From: Rhizobium lusitanum
GTDB lineage: Bacteria > Pseudomonadota > Alphaproteobacteria > Rhizobiales > Rhizobiaceae
Assembly: GCF_014189535.1 (NCBI RefSeq)
Contig: NZ_CP050308.1
Location: forward strand, 2,903,001-2,967,000
Reading direction: 5' to 3'
Length of the DNA: 64,000 nucleotides
Position 1 is the stretch's first letter, and every line of letters begins with the position of its first letter. Shown here in pieces: positions 35,990-44,945 of the stretch. The notes beneath the pieces were generated by a model that was given only the letters and a program-made list of their open reading frames with translations, was not told where the DNA came from and did not search any database. Both the position numbers and the translations under genes were made by a program.

Positions 35990-36403
35990 TCAGATGCCCC
36001 AGATCCGGGGTTCGGCGCATTCCAGGCTGTTGCCGGCCGGATCGCGGAAGTAAATCGAGCGGCCGCCGTTCGGCCAGTGGAAATCGGATTCAATAGTGAC
36101 GCCGGCGGCCTTCAGTCTCTCCGCCATCGTCTCGATATTGTCACCGCTGAGCCGAAAGCAGACGTGACCATGGCCCTTTGTGCCGTGCGGTGGCACGGGC
36201 AGAGCGTCCGGTTCCGGCGGCGTCACCGTCTCGACCGGGTTGAAGATCAACAGTACACCCGGCCCGCAACGATAGAACACATGGCGATTGCCCCCGCGCG
36301 AGATCTTCTCAAGCCCGAGTATGCCGCCATAAAAGGCTTCGGCGGCATCGAGATCATCGGCATAGAGTGCGGTTTCGAGAATGCCTTCCGGCGATGGGTT
36401 CAT
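35990..36403 (-). CDS. VOC-family protein
   Basis: A 137-residue vicinal-oxygen-chelate protein with [24 protein letters not shown] in the first module and [19 protein letters not shown] in the second. The Glu of NSLEC and a His in GHGHVCF are likely metal ligands. Its start is 20 bases after the rph stop and it ends 12 bases before rdgB, so it is inserted in the rph-rdgB-hemW operon. The substrate is unknown. The start at 36403 has AGAGG upstream. Confidence 0.87.
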   Translation of the reverse strand: MNPSPEGILETALYADDLDAAEAFYGGILGLEKISRGGNRHVFYRCGPGVLLIFNPVETVTPPEPDALPVPPHGTKGHGHVCFRLSGDNIETMAERLKAAGVTIESDFHWPNGGRSIYFRDPAGNSLECAEPRIWGI

Positions 36404-36422
36404 CGGTTGACCGCCTCTTTCG

Positions 36423-37139
36423 TCAGGCAATCGTCTGCTTCTGCAGTTCCACCAGCTCGGCGATACCGTTCTTGGCGAGATGCATCAGCGTGGTGAATTC
36501 CTCTTCGCTGAAGGGCGTGCCTTCCGCCGTGCCCTGGATCTCGACGATGCCGCCCTTGCCGGTCATGACGAAGTTGGCGTCCGTCTCGGCGGATGAATCC
36601 TCGAGGTAGTCAAGGTCGATCACCGGCTGGCTGGCGAAGATGCCGCAGGAGATGGCGGCGATATGATCCTTGAGGACCCGATCGACCTTGATCATGTTGC
36701 GGCTCTCCATCCACTTCAGGCAGTCGTAGAGCGCGATCCAGGCACCGGTAATCGAGGCCGTGCGCGTGCCGCCATCGGCCTGGATGACGTCGCAGTCGAT
36801 GGTGATCTGGCGTTCGCCGAGCTCCTTCAGGTCAACAACGGCGCGCAGCGACCGGCCGATGAGGCGCTGGATTTCCTGCGTGCGGCCGCCCTGCTTGCCA
36901 GTAGCGGCTTCGCGCTTCATGCGCTCGCCGGTGGCGCGCGGCAGCATGCCGTATTCGGCCGTGACCCAACCCTTGCCGCTGTTGCGCAGCCATGGCGGAG
37001 TCTTTTCTTCCAGGCTTGCCGTGCAGAGCACATGCGTATCGCCGAACTTGACCAGGCACGAGCCTTCCGCATGCTTGGAAAAATTACGCTCGAACGATAC
37101 CTTGCGCATCTGGTCGGTTTTTCTGCCTGAAGGCCGCAT
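36423..37139 (-). CDS. rph: ribonuclease PH
   Basis: A 238-residue phosphorolytic 3'-5' exoribonuclease that trims tRNA precursors. Characteristic blocks are [70 protein letters not shown] and [18 protein letters not shown]. It is the first gene of the rph-VOC-rdgB-hemW run and is divergent from hrcA, a layout conserved in alphaproteobacteria. Confidence 0.98.
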   Translation of the reverse strand: MRPSGRKTDQMRKVSFERNFSKHAEGSCLVKFGDTHVLCTASLEEKTPPWLRNSGKGWVTAEYGMLPRATGERMKREAATGKQGGRTQEIQRLIGRSLRAVVDLKELGERQITIDCDVIQADGGTRTASITGAWIALYDCLKWMESRNMIKVDRVLKDHIAAISCGIFASQPVIDLDYLEDSSAETDANFVMTGKGGIVEIQGTAEGTPFSEEEFTTLMHLAKNGIAELVELQKQTIA

Positions 37140-37231
37140 TCTACTCTCCTGAACGTTTATCGACCGCTTCTACGATCCACCGGCGGCTTTTGCAAAGGAA
37201 AAGCAGGCTGGAAGGCCCTGATATGGCGGGG

Positions 37232-37260
37232 TTGGCATTTTTCCCTTTTGCCAATGCTAA
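37232..37260. promoter_or_regulatory. CIRCE-like inverted repeat before hrcA
   Basis: TTGGCATT and AATGCTAA form an imperfect inverted repeat 51 bases upstream of hrcA. It resembles the HrcA operator (TTAGCACTC-N9-GAGTGCTAA) only in the outer bases and the spacing is longer, so autoregulation by HrcA is a weak inference. Confidence 0.3.
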
Positions 37261-37311
37261 CTGAATGATTATATTTTAACTGAGGTTCAACAGAAGGGGT
37301 TTGGCAGCGAA

Positions 37312-38400
37312 ATGGGATTCACGACATCGTCGGTTACGGATGCCATTGCAGCGCTGGACGAACGCTCGAAAGAAATCTTCCGCCGCATCGTCGAAGGCTA
37401 TCTCGAGAATGGCGAGCCGCTCGGCTCGCGCAGCCTCTCGCGCCTGCTGCCGATGTCGCTGTCGCCGGCCTCGGTGCGCAACGTCATGAGCGATCTGGAA
37501 GAGCTCGGCCTGATCTATTCGCCGCATATCAGCGCCGGCCGTCTGCCGACGCAGGTGGGCCTGCGTTTTTTCGTCGATGCCTTCATGCAGGTCGGTGATC
37601 TCTCGGCGGAAGACCGCGCCACGATCGACCGGCAGGTGCGTGGCAGCAATCGTGACCAGCCGATGGAATCGGTCATGACCGAGGCCAGCCGCATGCTCTC
37701 GGGCATTTCGCGCGGCGCCGGGCTGGTGATCACCTCGAAGAACGATCCGGTGTTGAAGCATGTCGAATTCATCCGCCTGGAGCCGACCAAGGCGCTTGCC
37801 GTACTCGTCGGTGATCACGACCAGGTGGAAAACCGCATCATCGAGCTGCCGGCCGGCATCACCTCGTCGCAGTTGACGGAAGCCGCGAATTTCCTCAACG
37901 CGCACATGACCGGCCAGACCCTGCCGGATCTGCGCCGTCAGTTGCTGACATTGAAGGAGAGCGTGCGCCACGAACTGGATACGCTATCGCGGGAGCTGGT
38001 CGAGCGCGGCATTGCGGTGTGGTCCGGTGGCGAGGATGAGGGCAAGCCGACGCAACTGATCGTGCGCGGCCACGCCAATCTGCTGACCGAAATCGGTGGC
38101 GCCGAGGATCTCGACCGGCTGCGCCTGTTGTTCGACGATCTCGAAAAGAAGGACAGCCTGATCGAGATCCTGAATCTCGCCGAAAGCGGTCCCGGCGTGC
38201 GCATCTTCATTGGCTCGGAAAACAAGCTTTTCTCGCTCTCCGGCTCGTCGCTGATCGTCGCGCCCTATCGCGATGACGATGATCGCATCATTGGCGCCGT
38301 CGGCGTCATCGGTCCCACGCGGCTGAACTATGCCCGCATCGTGCCGATGGTGGACTATACCGCCCAGCTGATTTCCAGGATGTCGCGGCCCGGGCTTTGA
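37312..38400 (+). CDS. hrcA: heat-inducible transcription repressor HrcA
   Basis: A 362-residue repressor of groESL-type heat-shock genes that binds CIRCE operators and depends on GroEL for activity. The N-terminal winged helix contains RSKEIFRRIVEGYLENGEPLGSRSLSR and SPASVRNVMSDLEELGLI, then HISAGRLPTQVGLRFFVD. The C-terminal GAF-like domain includes LSGSSLIVAPYRDDDDRIIGAVGVIGPTRLNYARI. grpE follows 198 bases later on the same strand, as in most Rhizobiales. Confidence 0.97.
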   Translation: MGFTTSSVTDAIAALDERSKEIFRRIVEGYLENGEPLGSRSLSRLLPMSLSPASVRNVMSDLEELGLIYSPHISAGRLPTQVGLRFFVDAFMQVGDLSAEDRATIDRQVRGSNRDQPMESVMTEASRMLSGISRGAGLVITSKNDPVLKHVEFIRLEPTKALAVLVGDHDQVENRIIELPAGITSSQLTEAANFLNAHMTGQTLPDLRRQLLTLKESVRHELDTLSRELVERGIAVWSGGEDEGKPTQLIVRGHANLLTEIGGAEDLDRLRLLFDDLEKKDSLIEILNLAESGPGVRIFIGSENKLFSLSGSSLIVAPYRDDDDRIIGAVGVIGPTRLNYARIVPMVDYTAQLISRMSRPGL

Positions 38401-38598
38401 CGGAAAGCGCTTCATTGGAAAGACAAGTTCCCATTCAACGGCTTCCGCCAGCCCCGGATCATGCCATGAGCCCGCGGTATTCGCCCAACAGTGGCCAGAA
38501 TGCCGAGAATCGGCTGTTCTTCGCGACTAAGCCTTGATTTTTTCCGGCCAAACCTCGATATCGGGCACATTCAAAAGACAAACAATTCGGAGACCGTC

Positions 38599-39234
38599 AT
38601 GACCGACGAAACAACGAAAACCGGACCTGACGCTACGGCGACCGACAATCTCGCGGGCTTTGCACAGGACACTGTGGAAACCGTGGAGACGGAAGAGCCC
38701 TCGCAGCCGGATCCGGTCGAGCTGCTGAAGGCCGAAAATAGCGATCTGCGCGACCGCTATCTGCGTCTTGCCGCCGACATGGACAATCTGCGTCGTCGCA
38801 CCGAGCGCGAAGTTAAGGACGCCAAGTCCTATTCGGTCGCCGGCTTTGCCCGCGACATGCTTGCTGTATCGGACAATCTGCGCCGCACGCTGGACGCCAT
38901 TCCGGCGGAACTCCGCGACGATGCCGGCCTGAAGACGCTGATCGAAGGCGTTGATATGACCGAGCGTTCCATGCTGTCGGCGCTGGAGCGCCATGGCGTG
39001 CGCCAGATCGAGCCGGTCGGCCAGAAGTTTGATCCTAACTTCCATCAGGCAATGTTCGAAGTGCCGAACCCTGAGGTGCCGAACAACACGGTCGTGCAAG
39101 TGGTGCAGGCCGGCTTCGTCATCGGAGAGCGCGTTCTGCGCCCCGCCATGGTCGGCGTCGCCAAGGGCGGCCCGAAGGTCACGGAGATTTCCGAGCTGGG
39201 CGCCAACAGCCCATTCGACGAAAAAGACGCCTGA
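38599..39234 (+). CDS. grpE: nucleotide exchange factor GrpE
   Basis: A 211-residue co-chaperone that releases ADP from DnaK. An acidic, disordered N terminus is followed by the long coiled coil ([23 protein letters not shown]) and the C-terminal beta domain ([39 protein letters not shown]). The ATG at 38599 has GGAGA before it; an ORF extension to 38491 is not used. A perfect long terminator follows at once. Confidence 0.97.
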   Translation: MTDETTKTGPDATATDNLAGFAQDTVETVETEEPSQPDPVELLKAENSDLRDRYLRLAADMDNLRRRTEREVKDAKSYSVAGFARDMLAVSDNLRRTLDAIPAELRDDAGLKTLIEGVDMTERSMLSALERHGVRQIEPVGQKFDPNFHQAMFEVPNPEVPNNTVVQVVQAGFVIGERVLRPAMVGVAKGGPKVTEISELGANSPFDEKDA

Positions 39235-39254
39235 GCCTCAAAAGGCATATCCAA

Positions 39255-39298
39255 AAGTAAGGGCCGGATGATGGAACATCATCCGGCCCTTACTTTTT
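39255..39298. terminator. bidirectional terminator between grpE and ptsN
   Basis: A perfect 19-base-pair stem (39255-39273 with 39277-39295), three-base loop GAA, and T runs on both strands. It serves convergent grpE and ptsN. Confidence 0.93.
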
Positions 39299-39325
39299 CA
39301 GCGTCTCGAAATTAATTGATGTCCG

Positions 39326-39790
39326 TCAGGCCGCGTTAGATGCCTGTTCCTCGTTGAGGAAAGAGTAGATCGCCGAGGAGGAATCCGTGGCGCGCAGCTT
39401 GGCGACCAGATCCTGGTCGCGCAGCACGCGCGCGATGCGCGACAGCGCCTTGAGATGGTCGGCGCCGGCACCCTCGGGGGCGAGCAGCAGGAATACGAGG
39501 TCAACGGGCTGGTCGTCCAGCGCCTCGAAATCCACGGACTGTTCCAGGCGCGCGAAAATACCAATGATGGACTTGATGCTGTTGAGCTTACCGTGCGGAA
39601 TGGCAATGCCATTGCCGACGCCGGTGGAGCCCAGGCGTTCGCGCTGCAGCACGACGTCGAAGATTTCGCGTTCGGGCAGTCCGGTCAACTTGGAGGCCTT
39701 GGCTGCCAGTTCCTGAAGCAGTTGTTTCTTGGAATTTGCCCTCAAGGCGGGGATGATCGCATCTTGGTGCAGCAAATCTGCCAATGCCAT
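39326..39790 (-). CDS. ptsN: PTS IIA-like nitrogen-regulatory protein PtsN
   Basis: A 154-residue EIIA-Ntr protein, the phosphoacceptor at the end of the nitrogen phosphotransferase chain (PtsP-NPr-PtsN) that adjusts potassium uptake and nitrogen and carbon metabolism. The phosphorylated His is in GNGIAIPHGKL. The flanking DLVFLLLAPEGAGADHLKALSRIARVLRD is typical. The start at 39790 (MALADLL) is preferred; an upstream extension to 39865 is a run of Arg-rich residues in the intergenic gap. It is the last gene of the conserved lptCAB-rpoN-hpf-ptsN run. Confidence 0.95.
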   Translation of the reverse strand: MALADLLHQDAIIPALRANSKKQLLQELAAKASKLTGLPEREIFDVVLQRERLGSTGVGNGIAIPHGKLNSIKSIIGIFARLEQSVDFEALDDQPVDLVFLLLAPEGAGADHLKALSRIARVLRDQDLVAKLRATDSSSAIYSFLNEEQASNAA

Positions 39791-39878
39791 TCTCTTTATC
39801 CTTCGTGTCGCCGAGATCCGATGACGGAGGAGCGGCGGCCGGCTGACATGGTGCAGGGCCGCCACTCATCTTCTTTTC

Positions 39879-40454
39879 TCAGCTTTTGATATTGGCTGCG
39901 TCTATCCAGCCAATGTTGCCGTCCTGACGACGGTAAACGATGTTCAAGTGGTCCTTGCCGGGGCTGCGGAAGAGCAGCAGCGGCTCATCGGTCATATCGA
40001 GCGCCATCACGGCGGTCGCGACCGACATAGTCTTCAGTTGTTTCGTGCTTTCGGCAACGATCGCCGGCGCGAAATCGGCTGCCATTTCCTCGTCGTCGTC
40101 CGACATACCGTCCATGACGGTATAGGCGACTTCGATATGCCCGTTCGCATGGCTCGCGGCCTGGTGATCTTTCAGTTTGCGCTTGTAGCGGCGCAGGCGC
40201 TTTTCGATACGTGCGGACGCCGCGTCAAACGCCAATTGCGGATCCATCGCCTCGCCGGCGGCATGCAGAACGACGCCACTGTCGAGATGAAGCTTGCAAT
40301 CGGCTGAGAAGCGGGAACTGGATTTCTGTACCGTCACTTGGCCTGAATACCCCCCGTCGAAGTATTTTGTCACGGCCATACCGATCTGGTCCTCAATCCG
40401 CTGACGGAAGGTTTCACCAATTTCCATATGTTTACCGGAGACACGCACACTCAT
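39879..40454 (-). CDS. hpf: ribosome hibernation-promoting factor, long form
   Basis: A 191-residue long-form HPF. The N-terminal RaiA/YfiA-like domain (SVRVSGKHMEIGETFRQRIEDQI) binds the 30S A and P sites. The C-terminal domain (VVRTK-like region PLLLFRSPGKDHLNIVYRRQDGNIGWIDA) dimerises ribosomes into 100S particles in stationary phase. The linker is acidic (MSDDDEEMAADF). It lies 252 bases after rpoN, a gap with no other gene and no clear terminator. Confidence 0.95.
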   Translation of the reverse strand: MSVRVSGKHMEIGETFRQRIEDQIGMAVTKYFDGGYSGQVTVQKSSSRFSADCKLHLDSGVVLHAAGEAMDPQLAFDAASARIEKRLRRYKRKLKDHQAASHANGHIEVAYTVMDGMSDDDEEMAADFAPAIVAESTKQLKTMSVATAVMALDMTDEPLLLFRSPGKDHLNIVYRRQDGNIGWIDAANIKS

Positions 40455-40706
40455 GGAGTTTCCCTTCTTGTCGTGGTTATTGCGCGTACCAGTTTACGCC
40501 AAGCCTCAAGCTCATCCAAGCACTTCACGCGCTCAAAGACAAATTGCGTTTATGCGGGGCCTTTGGGATGATGGGGATAAGTTCATGGTCGTGCCGTCGT
40601 CCTGCACCGATTGCGGCGGGCTTCTAGCCCCGCCACATTGGAAAGTCAACTGCGTCTTAACGGTCCATTAGGAAGTCTGCAGTCTGAGGTTGAATTTCGG
40701 CGATCG

Positions 40707-42260
40707 TTAAAAATTGGCGACCTTCGCAATCGCTCGCTTCTCCCGGCGGCGTTGCACGGATGAAGGGATGTTCATCGCTTCGCGGTATTTTGCAACCGTA
40801 CGGCGAGCCAGCTCTATACCGCCCTTCTTCAGCGTATCGACGATATCGTCGTCGGAAAGCACGGTCTCGGGGCTTTCATGCGAGATCAGCAGCCGGATCT
40901 TGTGTCGTACCGCCTCGGCGGAATGGCTGTCGCCGCCCTCTACGGCGCTGATCGAGACCGTGAAGAAATATTTCAGCTCGAACAGACCGCGCGGCGTCAG
41001 CATGTATTTGTTCGAGGTCACGCGGCTGACGGTCGATTCGTGCATCTTGATGGCGTCCGCAACGGTCTTCAGATTAAGCGGCCGCAGATGATCGACGCCG
41101 TGGATCAGGAAAGCGTCCTGTTGCCGGACAATCTCGCTTGCTACCTTCATGATCGTCTTGGCGCGCTGATCGAGGCTGCGCGTCAGCCAATTGGCATTCT
41201 GCAGACATTCCGACAGGAAGGCGTGGTCCTGGCTCGTCTTGGTGACGGAGGCGAAATAGGACTGGTTGACGAGAACGCGCGGCAGCGTGTCGGGATTGAG
41301 TTCCACCAGCCAGCTGCCGTCGGAGGCGGCGCGCACGACGATATCGGGCGTGATCGCCTCGGATATGCCGGCTTCGAAGCCGCTGCCGGGCTTCGGGTTC
41401 AACTGGCGGATCTCGCCCATCATATCGAGCAGGTCTTCTTCGTCGACGCCGCAGAGACGCTTCAGTGTCGCGAAATCGCGGCGGGCGAGAAGTTCGAGGT
41501 TCTGGATCAGCCGCTCCATGGCCGGATCGAAACGATCCCTCTGACGGAGCTGGATCGCCAGGCACTCGCTGAGGGAGCGGGCGAAGACGCCCGGAGGGTC
41601 GAGCTCCTGCAATACGCCAAGGACGCGTTCGACATCGGCAAGGGTCGTGCCGAGGCGGTCTGCGGTTTCATGCAAGTCAACCTGCAGATAGCCGCAATCA
41701 TCGAGCTGATCGACAAAATGCTGGGCAATCAGCCGATCGGCCATGACGGGCAGGGAAAAGGGGATCTGTTCGTTGAGGTGGTCGCGCAGCGAAACCTGGC
41801 CAGCGACGAAATCGTCAAGATCATAGCTTTCGCCGGCCTCGCCGCCAGGCATGGATTTCCACTGGCTCAGAAGCTCGGGCGCATCGGCACGCTGTGGGGC
41901 GGCATCGTCGACACTACTGAAATTGGTGTCGAGCTCATCGTTCAGCCGGTCCGCATGGCCGGTATTCTCGCTCTCGTACCAGTCGCTCTTCAGGTCGCCG
42001 CTATTGCGGTCGGAACTATCGTCGCCACGGTTTTCGTCCGTGGCATCGTAACGTTCATCCTTGGCTTCGCGCTCGTTGCTGTTGCCTATATCCTCGTCAT
42101 TTGGCGTAAATTCGAGCAGTGGATTCTTTTCGACTTCCTGGGCGATGAACTGGGTGAGCTCAAAATGCGTCATCTGCAGCAACTGGATGGATTGCATCAG
42201 TTGCGGTGTCATCACCAGGCTTTGGCTTTGGCGCAGGAAAAGATTGGCCGATAGTGCCAT
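40707..42260 (-). CDS. rpoN: RNA polymerase sigma-54 factor
   Basis: A 517-residue sigma-54. Region I is the glutamine-rich N terminus (LRQSQSLVMTPQLMQSIQLLQMTHFELTQFIAQEVEKNPLLEF) that binds activators, followed by an acidic region II, the core-binding domain, and the RpoN box ARRTVAKYRE near the C terminus. It directs transcription of nitrogen assimilation, dicarboxylate transport and, in symbionts, nitrogen fixation genes. The ATG at 42260 (MALSANLF) matches rhizobial RpoN; upstream residues in the longer frame are not conserved. It sits between lptB and hpf. Confidence 0.97.
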   Translation of the reverse strand: MALSANLFLRQSQSLVMTPQLMQSIQLLQMTHFELTQFIAQEVEKNPLLEFTPNDEDIGNSNEREAKDERYDATDENRGDDSSDRNSGDLKSDWYESENTGHADRLNDELDTNFSSVDDAAPQRADAPELLSQWKSMPGGEAGESYDLDDFVAGQVSLRDHLNEQIPFSLPVMADRLIAQHFVDQLDDCGYLQVDLHETADRLGTTLADVERVLGVLQELDPPGVFARSLSECLAIQLRQRDRFDPAMERLIQNLELLARRDFATLKRLCGVDEEDLLDMMGEIRQLNPKPGSGFEAGISEAITPDIVVRAASDGSWLVELNPDTLPRVLVNQSYFASVTKTSQDHAFLSECLQNANWLTRSLDQRAKTIMKVASEIVRQQDAFLIHGVDHLRPLNLKTVADAIKMHESTVSRVTSNKYMLTPRGLFELKYFFTVSISAVEGGDSHSAEAVRHKIRLLISHESPETVLSDDDIVDTLKKGGIELARRTVAKYREAMNIPSSVQRRREKRAIAKVANF

Positions 42261-42453
42261 GGCGGACGCGGGACTCCCCTTGATCTTTTCGAAAGTCCGC
42301 GTTTTTTTAGAAAAAAAGCCGCAGAGTTCCAACTGGCCCAAAAATTGCTTTTTTATTGGGTTTGGTCAAGTGGAACTGTAGCGGGAAGATTAATTTCCGG
42401 AGCGCCGTGCCTTTTGGCAACGTAACAGCACGCTCCGGTCCAATCCTAGGCTA

Positions 42454-43167
42454 TCAAAGGCTGAAATTGTCGCCAAGATAGAGTTTTCGTACTTCCGGAT
42501 TGCTGACGATATCGTTGGCCCTGCCATGGGTCAGCACTTCGCCGGCATGGATAATATAGGCACGATCGATCAGGCCGAGCGTCTCGCGGACATTGTGGTC
42601 CGTGATCAACACACCGATGCCGCGCGCCGTCAAATGATGCACGAGATTCTGGATGTCGGCGACGGAGATCGGGTCGACGCCGGCAAAGGGCTCGTCCAGC
42701 AGCATGAAGGTCGGGTCGGTCGCCAGTGCGCGAGCGATTTCCAGGCGCCGCCGCTCGCCGCCGGAAAGCGCGATCGCCGGCACCGTGCGCAAATTGCGGA
42801 TGTGGAATTCCTCGAGCAGCTCGTCGATCTTGTGCTCCCGCTTCTTCTTGTCCTTTTCGTGGACTTCGAGCACGGCGCGGATGTTCTCCTCCACCGTCAG
42901 GCCGCGGAAAATCGAGGCTTCCTGTGGCAGGTAGCCGACGCCAAGGCGAGCGCGACGATACATCGGCATCGAGGTGACATTGTTGCCGTCGATCTCGATG
43001 GTGCCTTCATCGACGGGCACGAGCCCGGTGATCATGTAGAAACAGGTCGTCTTGCCGGCGCCGTTCGGCCCAAGCAGGCCGACAGCCTCGCCACGCCGCA
43101 CGACCAGCGAGACGCCGTTGACGACGCGGCGCCTACCGTAGGTTTTGGTGAGGCCGCGCGCAATCAG
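42454..43167 (-). CDS. lptB: LPS export ABC transporter ATP-binding protein LptB
   Basis: The ATPase that powers LPS extraction by LptFG. Walker A is LLGPNGAGKTT, signature ALSGGERRRLEIARAL, Walker B FMLLDEPFAGVDP, switch TDHNVRETL. The first ATG/GTG/TTG in frame is GTG at 43101, but this would remove the first strand and the aromatic A-loop region; homologous coding (IARGLTKTYGRRRVVNGVSLVV) extends upstream. The frame is open to 43278 with no canonical start. A CTG at 43167 overlaps the lptA stop as CTGA and has CAGGG before it, giving 237 residues, close to the 241 of E. coli LptB. It is therefore proposed as start; an unseen indel is the alternative. Confidence 0.9.
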   Translation of the reverse strand: MIARGLTKTYGRRRVVNGVSLVVRRGEAVGLLGPNGAGKTTCFYMITGLVPVDEGTIEIDGNNVTSMPMYRRARLGVGYLPQEASIFRGLTVEENIRAVLEVHEKDKKKREHKIDELLEEFHIRNLRTVPAIALSGGERRRLEIARALATDPTFMLLDEPFAGVDPISVADIQNLVHHLTARGIGVLITDHNVRETLGLIDRAYIIHAGEVLTHGRANDIVSNPEVRKLYLGDNFSL

Positions 43168-43934
43168 GGTGCCCTGATAACGCGCTTTGTCAGCGGGGGC
43201 GTACCGGATGCCGGTGCGGGCAACCCGGACACGCCGGGCAAGGGAGATGTTGTCGATGTCGTCACGGGGTCGCCAGAATCAATTCTTTTTTGCTGTTGCT
43301 GTACTTGCTGCGACTTCGGATCGAGCTGAATCTGGACCCGGCCCCCGCAGGCATCCAGTTGCGCTTCGCCCGTAGCCATATGCACAGTCAGCTGGCAGCC
43401 GGTGAAAACATTCGGCCCATCGGTCAATACGACCTTCTGGCCCTTCAGGACTGCAAGCTGGTTCGTCATGTCGAAGGAGCCGTCATCCGCCGTCGCCGTC
43501 TGCGTGCCAGAGACGAGGTAGACCTTGTTGGTGACCAGAATGTGGTCGATATTCGCATCGCCGGAGACCAGCGACTGGTTCTGCTCCTTGGCGGCTTTTG
43601 CGACCGGATTGTCGGTCGCCGCCTTGGCATCAGCGTCGCTGGGCTGCTTCTTCTTATAGAAGACCGTCATCTTGCCGGCCTGCATGGTCGTGGTGCCCTG
43701 GACAACCTTGACGTTGCCGGTAAAGACCGCCTGGCTTTCCGCGTCGTGGATTTCCAGCTTGTCGCTTTCGATCTGGATCGGCTGGTCGCTGGAAAGAGCG
43801 AGGCCAGGCATCTTGCTCGTCGTCTGGGCGTCAGCGCCGGGCGCTACAAAAAACGCCAGCGCACCGAGCGCACAGAGAAAACCGGCCTTGCGCAGGTTGG
43901 AATTGAAAATTGAATATCGCCAATCGTTTATCAT
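43164..43934 (-). CDS. lptA: LPS transport periplasmic protein LptA
   Basis: A 256-residue periplasmic protein with a signal peptide (LRKAGFLCALGALAFFVAPGADA) followed by an OstA-like beta-jellyroll (QPIQIESDKLEIHDAESQAVFTGNVKVVQG) that forms the bridge carrying LPS to the outer membrane. The C terminus is a long Gln/Pro/Thr-rich tail of low complexity, partly overlapping the proposed lptB coding region. It overlaps lptC by four bases (ATGA), showing translational coupling. Confidence 0.93.
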   Translation of the reverse strand: MINDWRYSIFNSNLRKAGFLCALGALAFFVAPGADAQTTSKMPGLALSSDQPIQIESDKLEIHDAESQAVFTGNVKVVQGTTTMQAGKMTVFYKKKQPSDADAKAATDNPVAKAAKEQNQSLVSGDANIDHILVTNKVYLVSGTQTATADDGSFDMTNQLAVLKGQKVVLTDGPNVFTGCQLTVHMATGEAQLDACGGRVQIQLDPKSQQVQQQQKRIDSGDPVTTSTTSPLPGVSGLPAPASGTPPLTKRVIRAP

Positions 43935-44617
43935 GAACCGCCCGGCCGTTGTTCGCTAGCTTTATTGTGGAGTGTGCTCGGATCAATATTCATCCGAACC
44001 TGTCCGTCGAATTCGATTACGCTCCCCTTATCCGTCATCTTGAGCGACTGCGCAACAACCGACATGCCGCCCCTGTAGATTGCAACCTGATCCTGGCTGG
44101 AGAGGTCGCCTTTCTTCACATCGAGGAAGGCAGTCCGGAATTCTGCGCGCAAACCGTTGTCCATCAGGATGGTAAAGGGATCGGTGAGCTTCAGCGTATC
44201 GGCCTGGCGGTCGAAATCCGCGCTTTCAGCCGTCACATGTGCGATCACGTCGCTATTGACCGGCATGGAGGCCTTGATGCTCTTGAGCGTGATCATGTTG
44301 GGATTTTTGATATCCTGCAGCGCCCTTTCGGCGAGCATGGAATAATTGATGCCGTCCTTGTTGCGGCCGGCGATCGCGGGACGTTCCATCACGACCTTGC
44401 CGTCTTCTATCCTCGCGCCTTCGATCTGGATGTTTTCCGGCAGATAGGCGCGCACCAGCGAGACAGCTATGAAGACCAACGAGACGATCAGGGCGGCCAG
44501 CGGAAGGAATATCTTCAGCTTGCGCACGCGCGTGGAATGAAAGGTCGCGTCCTTATACGCGTTCCTTTCCAGCTCTGAGCCGATCGCCTGGCCAGTGGTC
44601 TCGATAGTATTGAGCAT
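43931..44617 (-). CDS. lptC: LPS export protein LptC
   Basis: A 228-residue inner-membrane protein with one N-terminal transmembrane segment (IFLPLAALIVSLVFIAVSLV, about residues 36-55) and a periplasmic jellyroll that passes LPS from LptB2FG to LptA. IMDNGLRAEFRTAFLDVKKGDLSSQDQVAIYRGGMSV matches the family. It is the first gene of the lptC-lptA-lptB-rpoN-hpf-ptsN run. Confidence 0.92.
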   Translation of the reverse strand: MLNTIETTGQAIGSELERNAYKDATFHSTRVRKLKIFLPLAALIVSLVFIAVSLVRAYLPENIQIEGARIEDGKVVMERPAIAGRNKDGINYSMLAERALQDIKNPNMITLKSIKASMPVNSDVIAHVTAESADFDRQADTLKLTDPFTILMDNGLRAEFRTAFLDVKKGDLSSQDQVAIYRGGMSVVAQSLKMTDKGSVIEFDGQVRMNIDPSTLHNKASEQRPGGS

Positions 44618-44945
44618 GCAACAGGTCCGTGTTCTCTGATCCGGAAAACCGCATTGGGTTATGCACAGACTGTGCCAACAAGCCCGCCGGATCGTTTCGC
44701 ATTATTGCATTGGCTTGCCAATATGGATTTTTTTCTGCAATCGATGAAACTTAGCAGAAAAACATAATGGGCGCCTGTTTCATCAGATCGGGTGACGCCC
44801 TATCTGACAAAGCACTGGTCAAAAGTCCCGATGTATAATCTCGAAAAGGCGGCTGACATATTCGCGAAGGATTGCGCCCGTTTCAAGGTATTATATATCC
44901 GGTTGTAGCATGCCCAGTTTACGACAAGGGGAGAGATAAGGCGTC
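44618..44945. other. intergenic region between lptC and sppA
   Basis: About 330 bases separating two divergent genes. It is rather AT-rich around 44700-44770 and should hold both promoters, but no clear operator, repeat or RNA gene was recognised. Confidence 0.4.

Noticed and set aside
40878..42254. 458-residue plus-strand ORF opposite rpoN
   Set aside because: Antisense shadow; RpoN motifs are complete on the other strand.
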